Notes: generated by a model from the letters alone, not told the origin. A stretch of DNA of 64,000 nucleotides from Bog-532 sp965277615 (GCA_965277615.1 CBDIDG010000006.1:2170001-2234000); one strand, 5' to 3'; positions 32,666-40,866 are shown, numbered from the stretch's first letter. Program-made: numbers and translations.

Positions 32666-33678
32666 GAGGTGGCTCCCGCCTGCAGGGCGAACAACCCGAG
32701 CAGTTCGTAGGCTACGTTGGCCGCGGCCAGGGAGGTCAGCTCGGCGTGGTCGTAGGCCGGGGCGACCTCGACCACATCCGCGCCGACCAGTCGCAGGCCA
32801 ACCAGCCCGCGCAGGATCAGCTGCAGCTCCCGGGTGGTCAGGCCGCCCGGCTCCGGCGTGCCGGTGCCGGGGGCGTGCGCCGGATCCAGCACGTCGATGT
32901 CGATGCTGACGTAGACGGGCCGGTCGCCGACCCGTTCCCGGATGCGGTCGATAGCGTCGTCCACGCCCCGGCGGGCCACGTCCGTGGTGGTCACGGTGGC
33001 GAAGCCCAGCTGGCGGTCGTCGGTCAGGTCCGAGCGCGCGTACAGGCTGCCGCGAATGCCCACGTGGGCGGAGCAGTCCAGGTCCAGCAGGCCCTCCTCC
33101 ACCGCCCGGCGGAACGGCGTGCCGTGGGTGTACGGGGCGCCGAAGTAGGTGTCCCAGGTGTCCAGGTGCGCGTCGAAGTGCACCAGCGCCACCGGGCCGT
33201 GCCGGGCCGCGGTCGCCCGCAGCAGCGGCAGCGCCACGGTGTGGTCGCCGCCGATGGCCACCAGGTAGTCGGCCGTGGCCAGCACCGCCCGGGCCCCGCC
33301 CTCCACGTCGGCGATGGCCTGCTGCAGGTCGAACGGGTTGGCGAGCAGGTCGCCGGCGTCGGCCACCTGATGCCCGGACCACGGGTGGACCTCCAGGCCC
33401 GGGTGGTAGGGCCGGAGCAGCTTGGACCCGGCCCGCACCGACCCGGGCCCGAACCGGGCGCCGGGCCGGTAGGACACCCCGGAGTCGAACGGGATCCCGG
33501 CGATGGCCACGGCCGCGGTGCCCACGTCGGACAGCCGGGGCAGCCGGGCGAACGTGTCCGGGCCGGCGTACCTGGGCACGACCAGCGCGTTGGGCGGCCC
33601 GACCGGGCCCGCCGGGCCGGTTGGGCCCGAGGGGCCGGTTGGGCCCGAGGGATCCGTCGGCTCCGGGGCGGTGCTCAC
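32662..33678 (-). CDS. Agmatinase/ureohydrolase-family enzyme
   Basis: The 338-residue arginase-superfamily protein has all metal-binding blocks: VAIGGDHTVALPLL (His), LVHFDAHLDTWD (DAHxD) and VSIDIDVLDPAHAPGTGTPE (DxD). Products of such enzymes are urea plus an amine or amino acid from agmatine, guanidinobutyrate or similar compounds. The first ~30 residues are a Gly-Pro-Thr/Ser run partly encoded by an 18 bp tandem repeat and are unlikely to belong to the fold. The GTG at 33678 shares a base with the TAG stop of the DinB gene. Middle gene of a three-gene operon. Confidence 0.88.
   Translation of the reverse strand: MSTAPEPTDPSGPTGPSGPTGPAGPVGPPNALVVPRYAGPDTFARLPRLSDVGTAAVAIAGIPFDSGVSYRPGARFGPGSVRAGSKLLRPYHPGLEVHPWSGHQVADAGDLLANPFDLQQAIADVEGGARAVLATADYLVAIGGDHTVALPLLRATAARHGPVALVHFDAHLDTWDTYFGAPYTHGTPFRRAVEEGLLDLDCSAHVGIRGSLYARSDLTDDRQLGFATVTTTDVARRGVDDAIDRIRERVGDRPVYVSIDIDVLDPAHAPGTGTPEPGGLTTRELQLILRGLVGLRLVGADVVEVAPAYDHAELTSLAAANVAYELLGLFALQAGATS
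33614..33649. repeat. 18 bp tandem duplication at the start of the agmatinase gene
   Basis: GGGCCGGTTGGGCCCGAG occurs at 33614-33631 and 33632-33649, with related decayed DNA on the left. It encodes the collagen-like GPTGPSGPTGP extension and lies just past the stop codon of the upstream DinB gene. Confidence 0.88.
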
Positions 33679-34187
33679 TAGCTGTTCTCGACGATGCCGC
33701 GGATGAACATGGCCTGCCCGGCGTGCTGCAGGCCGTCGGAGATCACGCTGATCAGCCGGACGGCCAGCGTGACCGGCGGGTTCCAGGAGTCGTCGACCAC
33801 CCGCGCGTAGTCGTCCTCCTTGAGGTGCTTGACGTACCGGTCGGCCTCCTCGATCACCTCGTCGAAGTAGCCGATGAGGATCTCGCCCGACTTCACCTTG
33901 ACCGCGGCCACGTCGTCGCCGCCGAACCCGTAGCCGGTGGCCTCGGGCGGAAACGGCAGGGCGAACTTGTCCACCCAGCCGTTGGCCGTCCAGACCTGCC
34001 CCTTGCTGGCCGCGTCGGCCAGGTGGTCGTCGGTGATCCGGCTCAGGTGCCAGATCAGCCAGGCGATCGAGTTCGTGTCGCCGTTGACCCGGAACGCCAG
34101 CTCGTCGGGGCTCAGGCCGTCCACAGCCTGATGGACCACGCCGTGGATGCGGCTGAACGCGTCGGTCAGCAGATCATTGCTCGTCAT
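33678..34187 (-). CDS. DinB/DUF664-family protein (YfiT-like)
   Basis: The 169-residue four-helix protein has the three metal-ligand His of the DinB superfamily in IHGVVHQAV, LIWHLSRITDDH and DGLQHAGQAMFIRG. Members include mycothiol-, bacillithiol- and glutathione-dependent transferases and isomerases. In an actinomycete, mycothiol use is a reasonable guess. It is first gene of the operon leading into the agmatinase-family and nitrilase genes; the ATG is at 34187. Its role in the pathway is not evident. Confidence 0.82.
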   Translation of the reverse strand: MTSNDLLTDAFSRIHGVVHQAVDGLSPDELAFRVNGDTNSIAWLIWHLSRITDDHLADAASKGQVWTANGWVDKFALPFPPEATGYGFGGDDVAAVKVKSGEILIGYFDEVIEEADRYVKHLKEDDYARVVDDSWNPPVTLAVRLISVISDGLQHAGQAMFIRGIVENS

Positions 34188-34236
34188 CAGATGCCCCTTG
34201 GTTTTCAGCTAGCACTGCTTCAGTCTTGGTTGCCCG

Positions 34237-35022
34237 TCATCTTTCCGGGCGGCCGATGGCCACGTCCACCCCGGGTGAGTAGTGCACCAGCGGCTCGCCG
34301 TCCGGCGCGGGCAGCCCGGCCGCGGTGAGCAGCTGGTCGTCCACCAGCTGGGCCGTGGCCCGGTGCAGCGGCCAGCGCTGGTGGCAGACCCGGGCGGCGG
34401 TGCGCCGGCCACCGGTGACGCTGAACAGCATCCAGCGCGCGGTGAGGAAGTGCTCCAGCTCGCTGACCTGATCGGCGGGGATCGGGTCGCCCACCGTGAC
34501 CCGGACCCGGCTGGTCACCGGGGCCGGGCGGGGCCAGTGACGATGGGTCAGGTAGGCCAGCTCGTTCCCGCGCTGGCCGAGCCGCATCGTGGACCAGAAG
34601 TAGGGCAGCCGGTAGGGGGTGGCCCGGGCGACCAGGACCGCGCCCAGCCGGGACGCATCGAGCGAGAAGAACCAGATCCCGCTGCGCCCGGCGCCGTCGC
34701 GGACGTAGGTACGGATGTTGGTCTCACAGAAGTTCGACACCCAGGGGACCCGCCGGCCGGCCGGGGTGGCGACCCGCATGTAGAACGGGACCAGGCCGAC
34801 CCAGGCCGCGCCGTCCCAGGTCTCGGCGGTCAGGCCCGGCGGCAGCCGGCGCTGCACCGCGGCCGGGTCCAGCGCCCAGTGCAGGTAGGTCAGGCGTTCC
34901 CAGCGCTGGCGCAAGATGGGCCGGTCGATGGTGAACGGGCAGTCGGCCTGCGGGGTGGCCGCGGTGACGCCGACGTTCCCGGTCACGCCGGCGTTCCCGG
35001 TGACGCCGGCGTTCCCGGTCAC
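34237..35022 (-). CDS. DUF2071 (YqjF-like) protein
   Basis: The protein of about 261 residues has the YqjF/DUF2071 pattern: LTYLHWALDPAAVQRRLPPGL, WVGLVPFYMRVATPAGR, FCETNIRTYVRDGAGRSGIW, FFSLDASRLGAVLVAR and a C-terminal VHYSPGVDVAIG. It is a predicted soluble beta-rich protein of unknown function. The start region is formed by an 18 bp tandem repeat; GTG codons at 35022 (GTGA overlap with the upstream TGA) and 34986 are candidates, so the Thr-Gly-Asn-Ala-Gly-Val run may be translated or not. Coupled to the multidomain iron protein gene. Confidence 0.8.
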   Translation of the reverse strand: MTGNAGVTGNAGVTGNVGVTAATPQADCPFTIDRPILRQRWERLTYLHWALDPAAVQRRLPPGLTAETWDGAAWVGLVPFYMRVATPAGRRVPWVSNFCETNIRTYVRDGAGRSGIWFFSLDASRLGAVLVARATPYRLPYFWSTMRLGQRGNELAYLTHRHWPRPAPVTSRVRVTVGDPIPADQVSELEHFLTARWMLFSVTGGRRTAARVCHQRWPLHRATAQLVDDQLLTAAGLPAPDGEPLVHYSPGVDVAIGRPER

Positions 35023-35035
35023 GCCGGCGTTCCGG
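34964..35035. repeat. 18 bp tandem repeat (four units) carrying both a stop and a start codon
   Basis: Units at 34964-34981, 34982-34999, 35000-35017 and 35018-35035 are copies of GTCACGCCGGCGTTCCCG with a C/G alternation at base 3. On the minus strand the rightmost unit holds the last codons and TGA (35019-35021) of the iron-protein gene and a GTG overlapping it; the third-base alternation makes TGA in the first gene's frame appear in every second unit. Confidence 0.92.
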
Positions 35036-38000
35036 TCTCGGTCCAGCGGCGGAACACCTGGACCTGGGTATCCGGCCAGGACCCGTCGCAGGGCATGGAC
35101 CCATTCGCCACCCGGGCCAGGACGTCGCTGGCGTGCGTGCGCACGGCGTCGTAGGACCACAGGTCGAACGCGAACAGCATGGACTGCCGGTCCTTGGCCC
35201 GGAACATCGGCTTGATGTGGCGGGCGAAGCTCACCGGCTCGTCCGTCCCAGGCAGGGTGACCGGCTGGGCGACGGACTGGTCCGGCTCCTCGATATCCGG
35301 CTGCTGCGCAGTGTCGGGCGGGCCGGCGGCGCTCCAGTCCCATACCGGTGGCGCCGCACCGTCCTGGCCACTGTCCGCGGGTGCGCCGCCGGCCTGGCCC
35401 CGGGCCAGCGCGCCTGGGGCGTCCCAGGCCAGGAACGAGGTGAACGCGGCCCGGAACTCCACGTCCGCGGGCAGCCCAATCTCGTCGGCGGCCTGGGTGG
35501 CCAGCATCACCCAGCGGGCCCGCTGCGCCGCGGCCGGTTCGGCGCCGGAACCAGTGCTGTTACCCGGAGCCGGGAGCACGGCCGGGGGCAAGGCCCGGTG
35601 TGGGCCACCGAACGCGGCCGCGATCCTGGCTGCCTCGCGTTCGGGGTAGCCGGGAGGGATGTCGGCGAACACCCGGGCCAGTCGCGGGTCCGCCGGGATC
35701 AGCTTCTCGTACAGGCGACGGGTCAGCTGGGTCAGCGCGGGCAGGCCGCCCGCCCACTCGAACAGGCTCGGCACCCGGCCCGGGGCCACGTCGGGGTGGC
35801 TGAAGCCGATGTACCAGTGCATGCCGCTGCAGAACGGCTTGTTCTGGGAGTGCCCGCACCGGCAGAGCGCGTAGTGCTCGCGGGACGCACCCTCGGCTCG
35901 GGGCTCGTCGGCCCCGGCCGGACCAGCACTGGCCGGGCCGGTCAGCGTGATGCTGCCGGTGACTCGGTATGGCCCGTCCTTGCTGATCTCGATGACCGCG
36001 GGCCGGTCACCGTGCCAGTCGGCCAGGTCGCGCTGCTCGCGGCCGTCCAGGGCCAGGCCCAGGGCTCCCGACGGGCAGTCCCGGACGGCCCGGATGATCT
36101 CGTCCATGCGGCCCCCGCTGGGGGCCACGAACGGCTCGGCGTCGGTACGGAACACCGCGCTCAGCCGGTCCGTGCAGAACCCGGAGTGCTGGCAGACGCC
36201 CCGGTTGTCGAACACCGTGACCTGCTCGCCGTCGTAGCGGTCGCGGTGGTCGGGCACCCGTTTGGGGTCCTTGGCGCCGGTGAACCCGCTAGCTGCGTGC
36301 GACCCGTCGCAGAACGGCTTGCGCCCGGACGCCCCGCACCGGCAGAGGGCCAGCTGCGGCGGCACCGGGACGTCCTGGCCCAGGTAATCGTGCACGGTGG
36401 CCACGTTGGTGACCAGATACGGGCCGTCCGGTGCCACCTGGATGCCCGTGGGCAAGGCGGCCTGGAGCTCGCGGAAGGCGGCCCGCCGGTCCGCGCCCGG
36501 AGCCAGGTCGCAGGCGATGCCCTGCAGGGCGGCGGTGGCCTCGGCCAGGCCAGCCGGCGCGGTACCGGCCTGAGCCCACCGGACGTGCTGGCGGGTCACA
36601 TCCTGAGCCAGCTGCCAGATGCGTTCGTCAGCGCCGGCTGGGTTCGCGGTGGCTGGGTTCGCGGTGGCTGGGGTGAATGGCGCTGGTTGGGTGGTTGCGG
36701 TGGCGCGGAGGGTGTCGGCCAGGGGACGCAGGACGCTGTCGACCAGGCGCGCGGCGGCCCAGTGCCGGTCCGCGTGGGAGCCAGGGGCGAGCAGCTCGCT
36801 GGTGATGAGCCAGGCCTGTTCGATGTCCTGGGCCAGATCGGCCGTCAGATCGCCGGGACGCAGGCCGTCGGGACCAGTTAGATGAAAATCATTGGCGCGG
36901 GCGGCCAGGGCGGCCAGATCGGGGTCGGCGGGGGCGGCGGCACGGACCGAATCCGGGCCGGTCGCGGCGGGTGAGTGGGGGTCGGACGGCGGCAGATAGG
37001 CGGCCAGCGCGCCGGCCAGACCAGCCAGGGCGGCGCCGACCGGCTCGATGACCGCGGCGACCCGTTCCGAGGCGGGAACGGGATCGCCTGCGCCGGCGGC
37101 GACCTGTTCCGGGGTGAGAATGGGACCGCCTGCGCCGGTATCGCCGATGATGATCTCCTGAGCGAACCCCGCCGCCACGTCCAGCCGCTCGGCCATCAGG
37201 GCCCAGGCCGCGTCGCGGTGCGGCAGCAGGTAGTCGCTCTCGTAGAACAGCTCGAAGCTGGGGCCCGCGGTCTGGCCCGGGTACTCCGCACCCGCGGGCA
37301 GGGTGGTGATCAGGTCACCGAGCGGCTTGATGACCCGGACCATCAGCCCTACGGTCGTGTCGGCCAGCGTCCTGAGCTGGGCGTCGCTCTCATCGGTGTG
37401 AGCGAAGAAGCGCTCGAAGATCGCCAGCAGGATCTCGTAGGCCACGTTGAACAGGTCCATCACCCGGGCCGTAACCGTGTCGCTGACCAGCGGGACCTCG
37501 ACGTCCCGGTCGCACGGGCGGACGTTGACCGTCTGCACCGGGCGGGTGGCCTCCAGGCCTAGGTTGGCCTCCTTGGCCTGGAGGTACTCGTCCAGGACCT
37601 CGACGAACTGCCCGAAATGCGCCTCCTGCCAGGCCCCGCGCGGCCCCTCCCCCTGCTCGAGGATCTCGTCGATGGCCCGCTGGGCCGAGGCCAGGTCGGT
37701 CACGGGGACCAGTTCGGGCCAGCCGAAGTACTCCGGGGTGGCCTGGGCCCGGGTTGGGCCGACGAACAGCCAGTCCTCGCCGTGTTTGGCCACCAGGTGC
37801 CGGAAGCCCGCCTCGATCGAGCGGTACATGTGCCCGACGGTCTTGAAGTCCTGGCCGCGGGGCACGATGTCGCCCGACTCCATCAGCGGCTGGGCCCGGC
37901 CGTAGGCGGCCATCCCGTCGGCGTCGCGGATGTCCATGCCCTCGGGACGTTCCAGGAACATGAAATGGCGCATCGCCTCCTCCCCGAACGACAGCAGCGC

Positions 38001-38462
38001 GAGGTGCACGCCGGCCGGGTAGTGGCTGGCCGGGTGGGGGAAGTTCGGCCGGGTCAGGTGGGGCGCGGCGCCGATCGCGGACAGCAGGTTCTGCACCAGG
38101 GCCAGGTGCAGCATCTCCTGGGTGGCGACGTGGGAGATGACCTTCCGCCAGCGGCGGGCGGCGGCCAGCTCGGCCTCGGTCAGGCCCTCCCCTTCGTCCT
38201 GTTTGAGTGAGAAGGCGGCGAACAGGTACTGGCACATGATGCCGTGCTCGAGTTCGGCGGCCTCGCAGAGCATGTAGATGAGGGCCTCGCGGTGCTCGAT
38301 CACGAACGGCGCTTCGGGCGGAGCCAGGCCGCCGCGGGTCGCGATGACCCGGGCCAGGCGGCCCGTTCCGCCGAACGGCTGACTCGGTGGCTGCTGGCTA
38401 AGAGTTTCCGGCTCCTGGCTGGAAGTTTCTGGCTCTTGGTCCGGTCGCTCGCTGGTAGTCAT
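35019..38462 (-). CDS. Multidomain iron protein: ferritin-like - CDGSH - 4Fe-4S - CDGSH-like - globin-like fusion
   Basis: The protein has 1147 residues. Residues ~48-440 form a VioB-type ferritin-like region with diiron-style motifs (CEAAELEHGIMCQYL at 66-80, TQEMLHLALVQNL at 114-126). Residues 700-722 are a CDGSH 2Fe-2S site (CRCGASGRKPFCDGSH, ligands Cys707, Cys709, Cys718, His722). Residues 746-806 resemble a divergent mono-cluster 4Fe-4S domain (VCQHSGFC, DCPSGAL). Residues 867-882 repeat the CDGSH pattern as CRCGHSQNKPFCSGMH. Residues ~904-955 look like a truncated globin, and 1078-1147 are a conserved tail. The role is unknown; redox or iron handling is likely. ATG 38462 follows GGGGAG. 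Confidence 0.85.
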   Translation of the reverse strand: MTTSERPDQEPETSSQEPETLSQQPPSQPFGGTGRLARVIATRGGLAPPEAPFVIEHREALIYMLCEAAELEHGIMCQYLFAAFSLKQDEGEGLTEAELAAARRWRKVISHVATQEMLHLALVQNLLSAIGAAPHLTRPNFPHPASHYPAGVHLALLSFGEEAMRHFMFLERPEGMDIRDADGMAAYGRAQPLMESGDIVPRGQDFKTVGHMYRSIEAGFRHLVAKHGEDWLFVGPTRAQATPEYFGWPELVPVTDLASAQRAIDEILEQGEGPRGAWQEAHFGQFVEVLDEYLQAKEANLGLEATRPVQTVNVRPCDRDVEVPLVSDTVTARVMDLFNVAYEILLAIFERFFAHTDESDAQLRTLADTTVGLMVRVIKPLGDLITTLPAGAEYPGQTAGPSFELFYESDYLLPHRDAAWALMAERLDVAAGFAQEIIIGDTGAGGPILTPEQVAAGAGDPVPASERVAAVIEPVGAALAGLAGALAAYLPPSDPHSPAATGPDSVRAAAPADPDLAALAARANDFHLTGPDGLRPGDLTADLAQDIEQAWLITSELLAPGSHADRHWAAARLVDSVLRPLADTLRATATTQPAPFTPATANPATANPAGADERIWQLAQDVTRQHVRWAQAGTAPAGLAEATAALQGIACDLAPGADRRAAFRELQAALPTGIQVAPDGPYLVTNVATVHDYLGQDVPVPPQLALCRCGASGRKPFCDGSHAASGFTGAKDPKRVPDHRDRYDGEQVTVFDNRGVCQHSGFCTDRLSAVFRTDAEPFVAPSGGRMDEIIRAVRDCPSGALGLALDGREQRDLADWHGDRPAVIEISKDGPYRVTGSITLTGPASAGPAGADEPRAEGASREHYALCRCGHSQNKPFCSGMHWYIGFSHPDVAPGRVPSLFEWAGGLPALTQLTRRLYEKLIPADPRLARVFADIPPGYPEREAARIAAAFGGPHRALPPAVLPAPGNSTGSGAEPAAAQRARWVMLATQAADEIGLPADVEFRAAFTSFLAWDAPGALARGQAGGAPADSGQDGAAPPVWDWSAAGPPDTAQQPDIEEPDQSVAQPVTLPGTDEPVSFARHIKPMFRAKDRQSMLFAFDLWSYDAVRTHASDVLARVANGSMPCDGSWPDTQVQVFRRWTETGTPA
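36636..36670. repeat. 15 bp in-frame tandem repeat in the linker of the iron protein
   Basis: GGCTGGGTTCGCGGT occurs at 36636-36650 and 36651-36665, with a partial third copy. It encodes the ATANP repeat at residues ~599-608, between the ferritin-like half and the first CDGSH domain. Confidence 0.85.
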
Positions 38463-38591
38463 TAATCTCCCCGTGTGGACTGGTGCAGCGTGGGGCCAGT
38501 TTTGCGCTAGTGGGGGCGTTTTCCCTAGCGGGTTTGACCTATCTTCGCCACGGGTGAACGAAACAGCCGACCGGACGGATGGAGGCACGGG

Positions 38592-39131
38592 ATGGCGGAC
38601 CGGACGCGGATCCTGCTGGTGTCGGGGAGTACCCGGGCCGGCTCGGCCAACACGGCGGCGCTGCGCACACTGCGGGAGGTAGCGTCGCGGCCGGTGGTCG
38701 CCGTGCTGTACGAGGGGCTCAGCGACCTGCCCGCGTTCAACCCCGATGACGACCGCGAGCCGTTGCCCGCCGCGGCAGGCCAGTTGCGCCGGGCCATCGC
38801 GGACTGCGATGCGGTGGTGTTCTGCACCCCGGAGTACGCCGGCAGCCTGCCCGGCAGCTTCAAGAACCTGCTGGACTGGACCGTGGGCGGCGGCGAGATG
38901 TACGGCAAGCCGACCGCGTGGATCAACGTGGCTGCGCCCGGCCGCGGCGCGGGCGCGGAGGAGTCGCTGGCCAGCGTGCTCGGCTACGTCGGCGCCGACG
39001 TGATCGACAAGGCGTGCCGGCGGATCACGTTGCCGCGGCAGGCCATCGGCCCGGACGGCCTGGTCCGCGACCCGGGGTTCCGCGAGGAGGCGGCCCGGGT
39101 GATCGACGACATCGTGGATGCGGTGGGCTGA
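38592..39131 (+). CDS. NADPH-dependent FMN reductase (flavodoxin-like)
   Basis: The 179-residue protein has the FMN-binding flavodoxin-like pattern: VSGSTRAGSANTAALRTL (phosphate loop) and CTPEYAGSLPGSFKNLLDW (the PEYxxSxPGxxKNxxDW signature). It reduces FMN, quinones or metal ions with NAD(P)H. GGAGG lies seven bases before the ATG. It is divergent from the multidomain iron protein gene, with 129 bp between the starts, so a shared control region and possibly an electron-transfer link are plausible. The stop forms the palindrome CTGAGCGCTCAG with the stop of the convergent HAD gene. Confidence 0.88.
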   Translation: MADRTRILLVSGSTRAGSANTAALRTLREVASRPVVAVLYEGLSDLPAFNPDDDREPLPAAAGQLRRAIADCDAVVFCTPEYAGSLPGSFKNLLDWTVGGGEMYGKPTAWINVAAPGRGAGAEESLASVLGYVGADVIDKACRRITLPRQAIGPDGLVRDPGFREEAARVIDDIVDAVG

Positions 39132-39135
39132 GCGC

Positions 39136-39852
39136 TCAGTTGCTGCGGCCCGTGGCGGCGGCGAAGGCCTGCATGGAGGGGAATTCCCAGTCAGGGGTGA
39201 CCCCAGACGGTGGCTGCGGGGTCGCGCCCCAGCCGGGCCGGTCGTGCCGGCGGTTGATCCACACCGTGGGCAGGCCGAAGTTCTTGGCCGGCCCGTGGTC
39301 GTGGAACAGGCTCTGGGCCACGTGCAGCAGCCGCCCGGGACCGATGCCTAGCCGGTTGACTTCGGCCAGCAAGGCCTCGAAGTTACGCGGCGACGGCTTG
39401 TAGGAGCCGATGTCCTCCGCGGTCAGGATGCTGGTGAAGGTGACCCCGAGGCGCCGGTTGCTGGCCGCGAACGAGGCCCGGTCCACGTTGGACAAGATGA
39501 TCAGCTGGTAGCGCTGGGCCAGGGCCTGCAGGGCGCCCGGGGAGTCGGGGAACGCGGGCCAGTCCGGCACCGAGGCACCGAGCCGGTCCGCGTCCTCGTC
39601 GGTGACCGGCACGCCCAGCTCGCGACCCAGTTCGCGCAGGCTGCGCGCCAGGATCAGCGGATACCGGTCGGCCGGATGACCGGCCTCGGCTTCGGCTTCG
39701 TGGGTCGAGTACGCGGCGAGCACAGCTTCATCGGTGAGGTCGAGGCCGTTGCGGCGGGCCCAGGGGCCCAGGACGCCGGCGATCCCGGTCTCCCAGTCGA
39801 TGAGCGTCCCGTAGCAGTCGAAGCTGAGCGCGTCGAAGTCACCGAAGTCCAC
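39136..39852 (-). CDS. HAD-superfamily hydrolase (haloacid dehalogenase type II-like)
   Basis: The 238-residue protein has motif I FDCYGTLIDWE with the nucleophile Asp, motif II LIILSNVDRASF (Ser/Asn), and the Lys motif GSYKPSPRNFEALL followed by HVAQSLFHDHGPAKNFG. This order matches haloacid dehalogenase-like and related phosphatase proteins; FDCYGT favours the type II dehalogenase group. The substrate is not predictable. GTG start at 39852. It is convergent with the FMN reductase gene. Confidence 0.85.
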   Translation of the reverse strand: MDFGDFDALSFDCYGTLIDWETGIAGVLGPWARRNGLDLTDEAVLAAYSTHEAEAEAGHPADRYPLILARSLRELGRELGVPVTDEDADRLGASVPDWPAFPDSPGALQALAQRYQLIILSNVDRASFAASNRRLGVTFTSILTAEDIGSYKPSPRNFEALLAEVNRLGIGPGRLLHVAQSLFHDHGPAKNFGLPTVWINRRHDRPGWGATPQPPSGVTPDWEFPSMQAFAAATGRSN

Positions 39853-39871
39853 GGCCGGTCCCTCCCTGCGG

Positions 39872-40123
39872 TCAGTCCTCGGGGCGGGCGCTCGGTGGTT
39901 CGTCGGCGTCGGTCGCCGGGTGCTCGACCAGAGCCAGGATGCGGCTGGACATGAACCGGGCGGTGCGCACCGGAGTACCGCTCCGGGTCACCTCGCTGAC
40001 CTCGACCACGCCCCGCCGGTTGGCGATCTCCACCCGGCGCCCGGCCTTGGTCGCGGTCACCTCGTACGTGCGCGCGTCCTCGCCGCCAGCGTCGATCACG
40101 ATCTCGACCCAGTCGCCTTTCAC
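39872..40123 (-). CDS. Small conserved hypothetical protein
   Basis: The 83-residue soluble protein (GTG start, sequence from MKGDWVEIVIDAGGED to a Pro/Glu-rich end) has a regular beta-strand pattern: YEVTATKAGRRVEIANRRG and VVEVSEVTRSGTPVRTARF, then MSSRILALVEHPA. Composition and codon use are those of a real gene. I believe similar short proteins exist in other actinobacteria, but I cannot name a family. It is 19 bp upstream of the HAD gene and may be co-transcribed with it. Confidence 0.6.
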   Translation of the reverse strand: MKGDWVEIVIDAGGEDARTYEVTATKAGRRVEIANRRGVVEVSEVTRSGTPVRTARFMSSRILALVEHPATDADEPPSARPED

Positions 40124-40187
40124 AGAGCTGTTCTGCCCGGCCCGCCGGTGACGGAAACGATCATCCTCCGGAGTGGGGGCCGGGGCT

Positions 40188-40280
40188 GGCGCCGGGCTGC
40201 CCTGGGTTGGGGGTGGCGCTGGGCTGCCCCGGGTTTGGGGGTGGCGCTGGGCTGCCCCGGGTTTGGGGGTGGCGCTGGGC
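40188..40280 (+). repeat. 28 bp tandem repeat (about 3.4 units) in a non-coding gap
   Basis: The unit starting GGCGCTGGGCTGCCCCGGGT repeats at 40188-40214 (27 bp, one base shorter), 40215-40242 and 40243-40270, with a partial copy to 40280. It lies between the divergent small hypothetical gene and the membrane protein gene; no spacers, so not CRISPR. Confidence 0.92.
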
Positions 40281-40335
40281 GTCGCCTCGGGTGGATTATG
40301 CAGGCAGCGTTGGTCGGTGTTTGGGGGGATTTTGA

Positions 40336-40857
40336 ATGGGCGACTTCTATCCAGCGTTTTCGGCGACCTGTTTCGTCGTCCTCACCCTGTGGTTAATGGC
40401 GGTGGTGCAGCGGTACGAGAACTGGGACAACAACCGGCCGATGATCCAGCGCGCGTTCGGTATCGGGCTGTTCTTCTCGCAGCCCGGGATCATGACCCTC
40501 GTGGCCCTGGTCGATCCGAACTCGCCCCGGCTGTGGGAGTGGACCTACACGCTGGTCGCGCTGAGCGGGGCCGGGCTGATGGTGGCGCTGTTCCTGCTGG
40601 TCCGGGACCGGGTGACGACATTCGCCTACCTGATCGCGGTCGTGCTCTACCTGGCCATCGGCGCGGTGGCGATCGTCGGGCTCACCCGGAGTCACGCTCA
40701 CCTGGAGAACCAGGTCGATCAGGTGCTGCTGTGCGTCCTGCTGTTCCTGGGGCTGAACGTGGCGTGGTTTCTGCTGTTCGCGCCCTCGAAAGGGGCGGGC
40801 GGCGCGCGAAGCGGCGCTCGTGACCCGGCCGCGAGCACCCGGGCGGCGGCCGACTGA
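40336..40857 (+). CDS. Small membrane protein of unknown function
   Basis: The 173-residue protein has four predicted transmembrane segments: ATCFVVLTLWLMAVV (9-23), GIGLFFSQPGIMTLVALV (42-59), WTYTLVALSGAGLMVALFLL (69-88) with FAYLIAVVLYLAIGAVAIVG after, and VLLCVLLFLGLNVAWFLLF near residue 140. A basic/Ala-rich cytoplasmic tail follows. I do not recognise a family. ATG start with only a weak purine-rich leader (GGGGGGATTTTGA). A 28 bp tandem repeat lies upstream and a strong terminator downstream. Confidence 0.72.
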   Translation: MGDFYPAFSATCFVVLTLWLMAVVQRYENWDNNRPMIQRAFGIGLFFSQPGIMTLVALVDPNSPRLWEWTYTLVALSGAGLMVALFLLVRDRVTTFAYLIAVVLYLAIGAVAIVGLTRSHAHLENQVDQVLLCVLLFLGLNVAWFLLFAPSKGAGGARSGARDPAASTRAAAD

Positions 40858-40866
40858 CCGGCCGGT

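Noticed and set aside
40188..40280. Possible CRISPR-like array
   Set aside because: Units are contiguous without spacers and no cas genes are in the window; it is a minisatellite.
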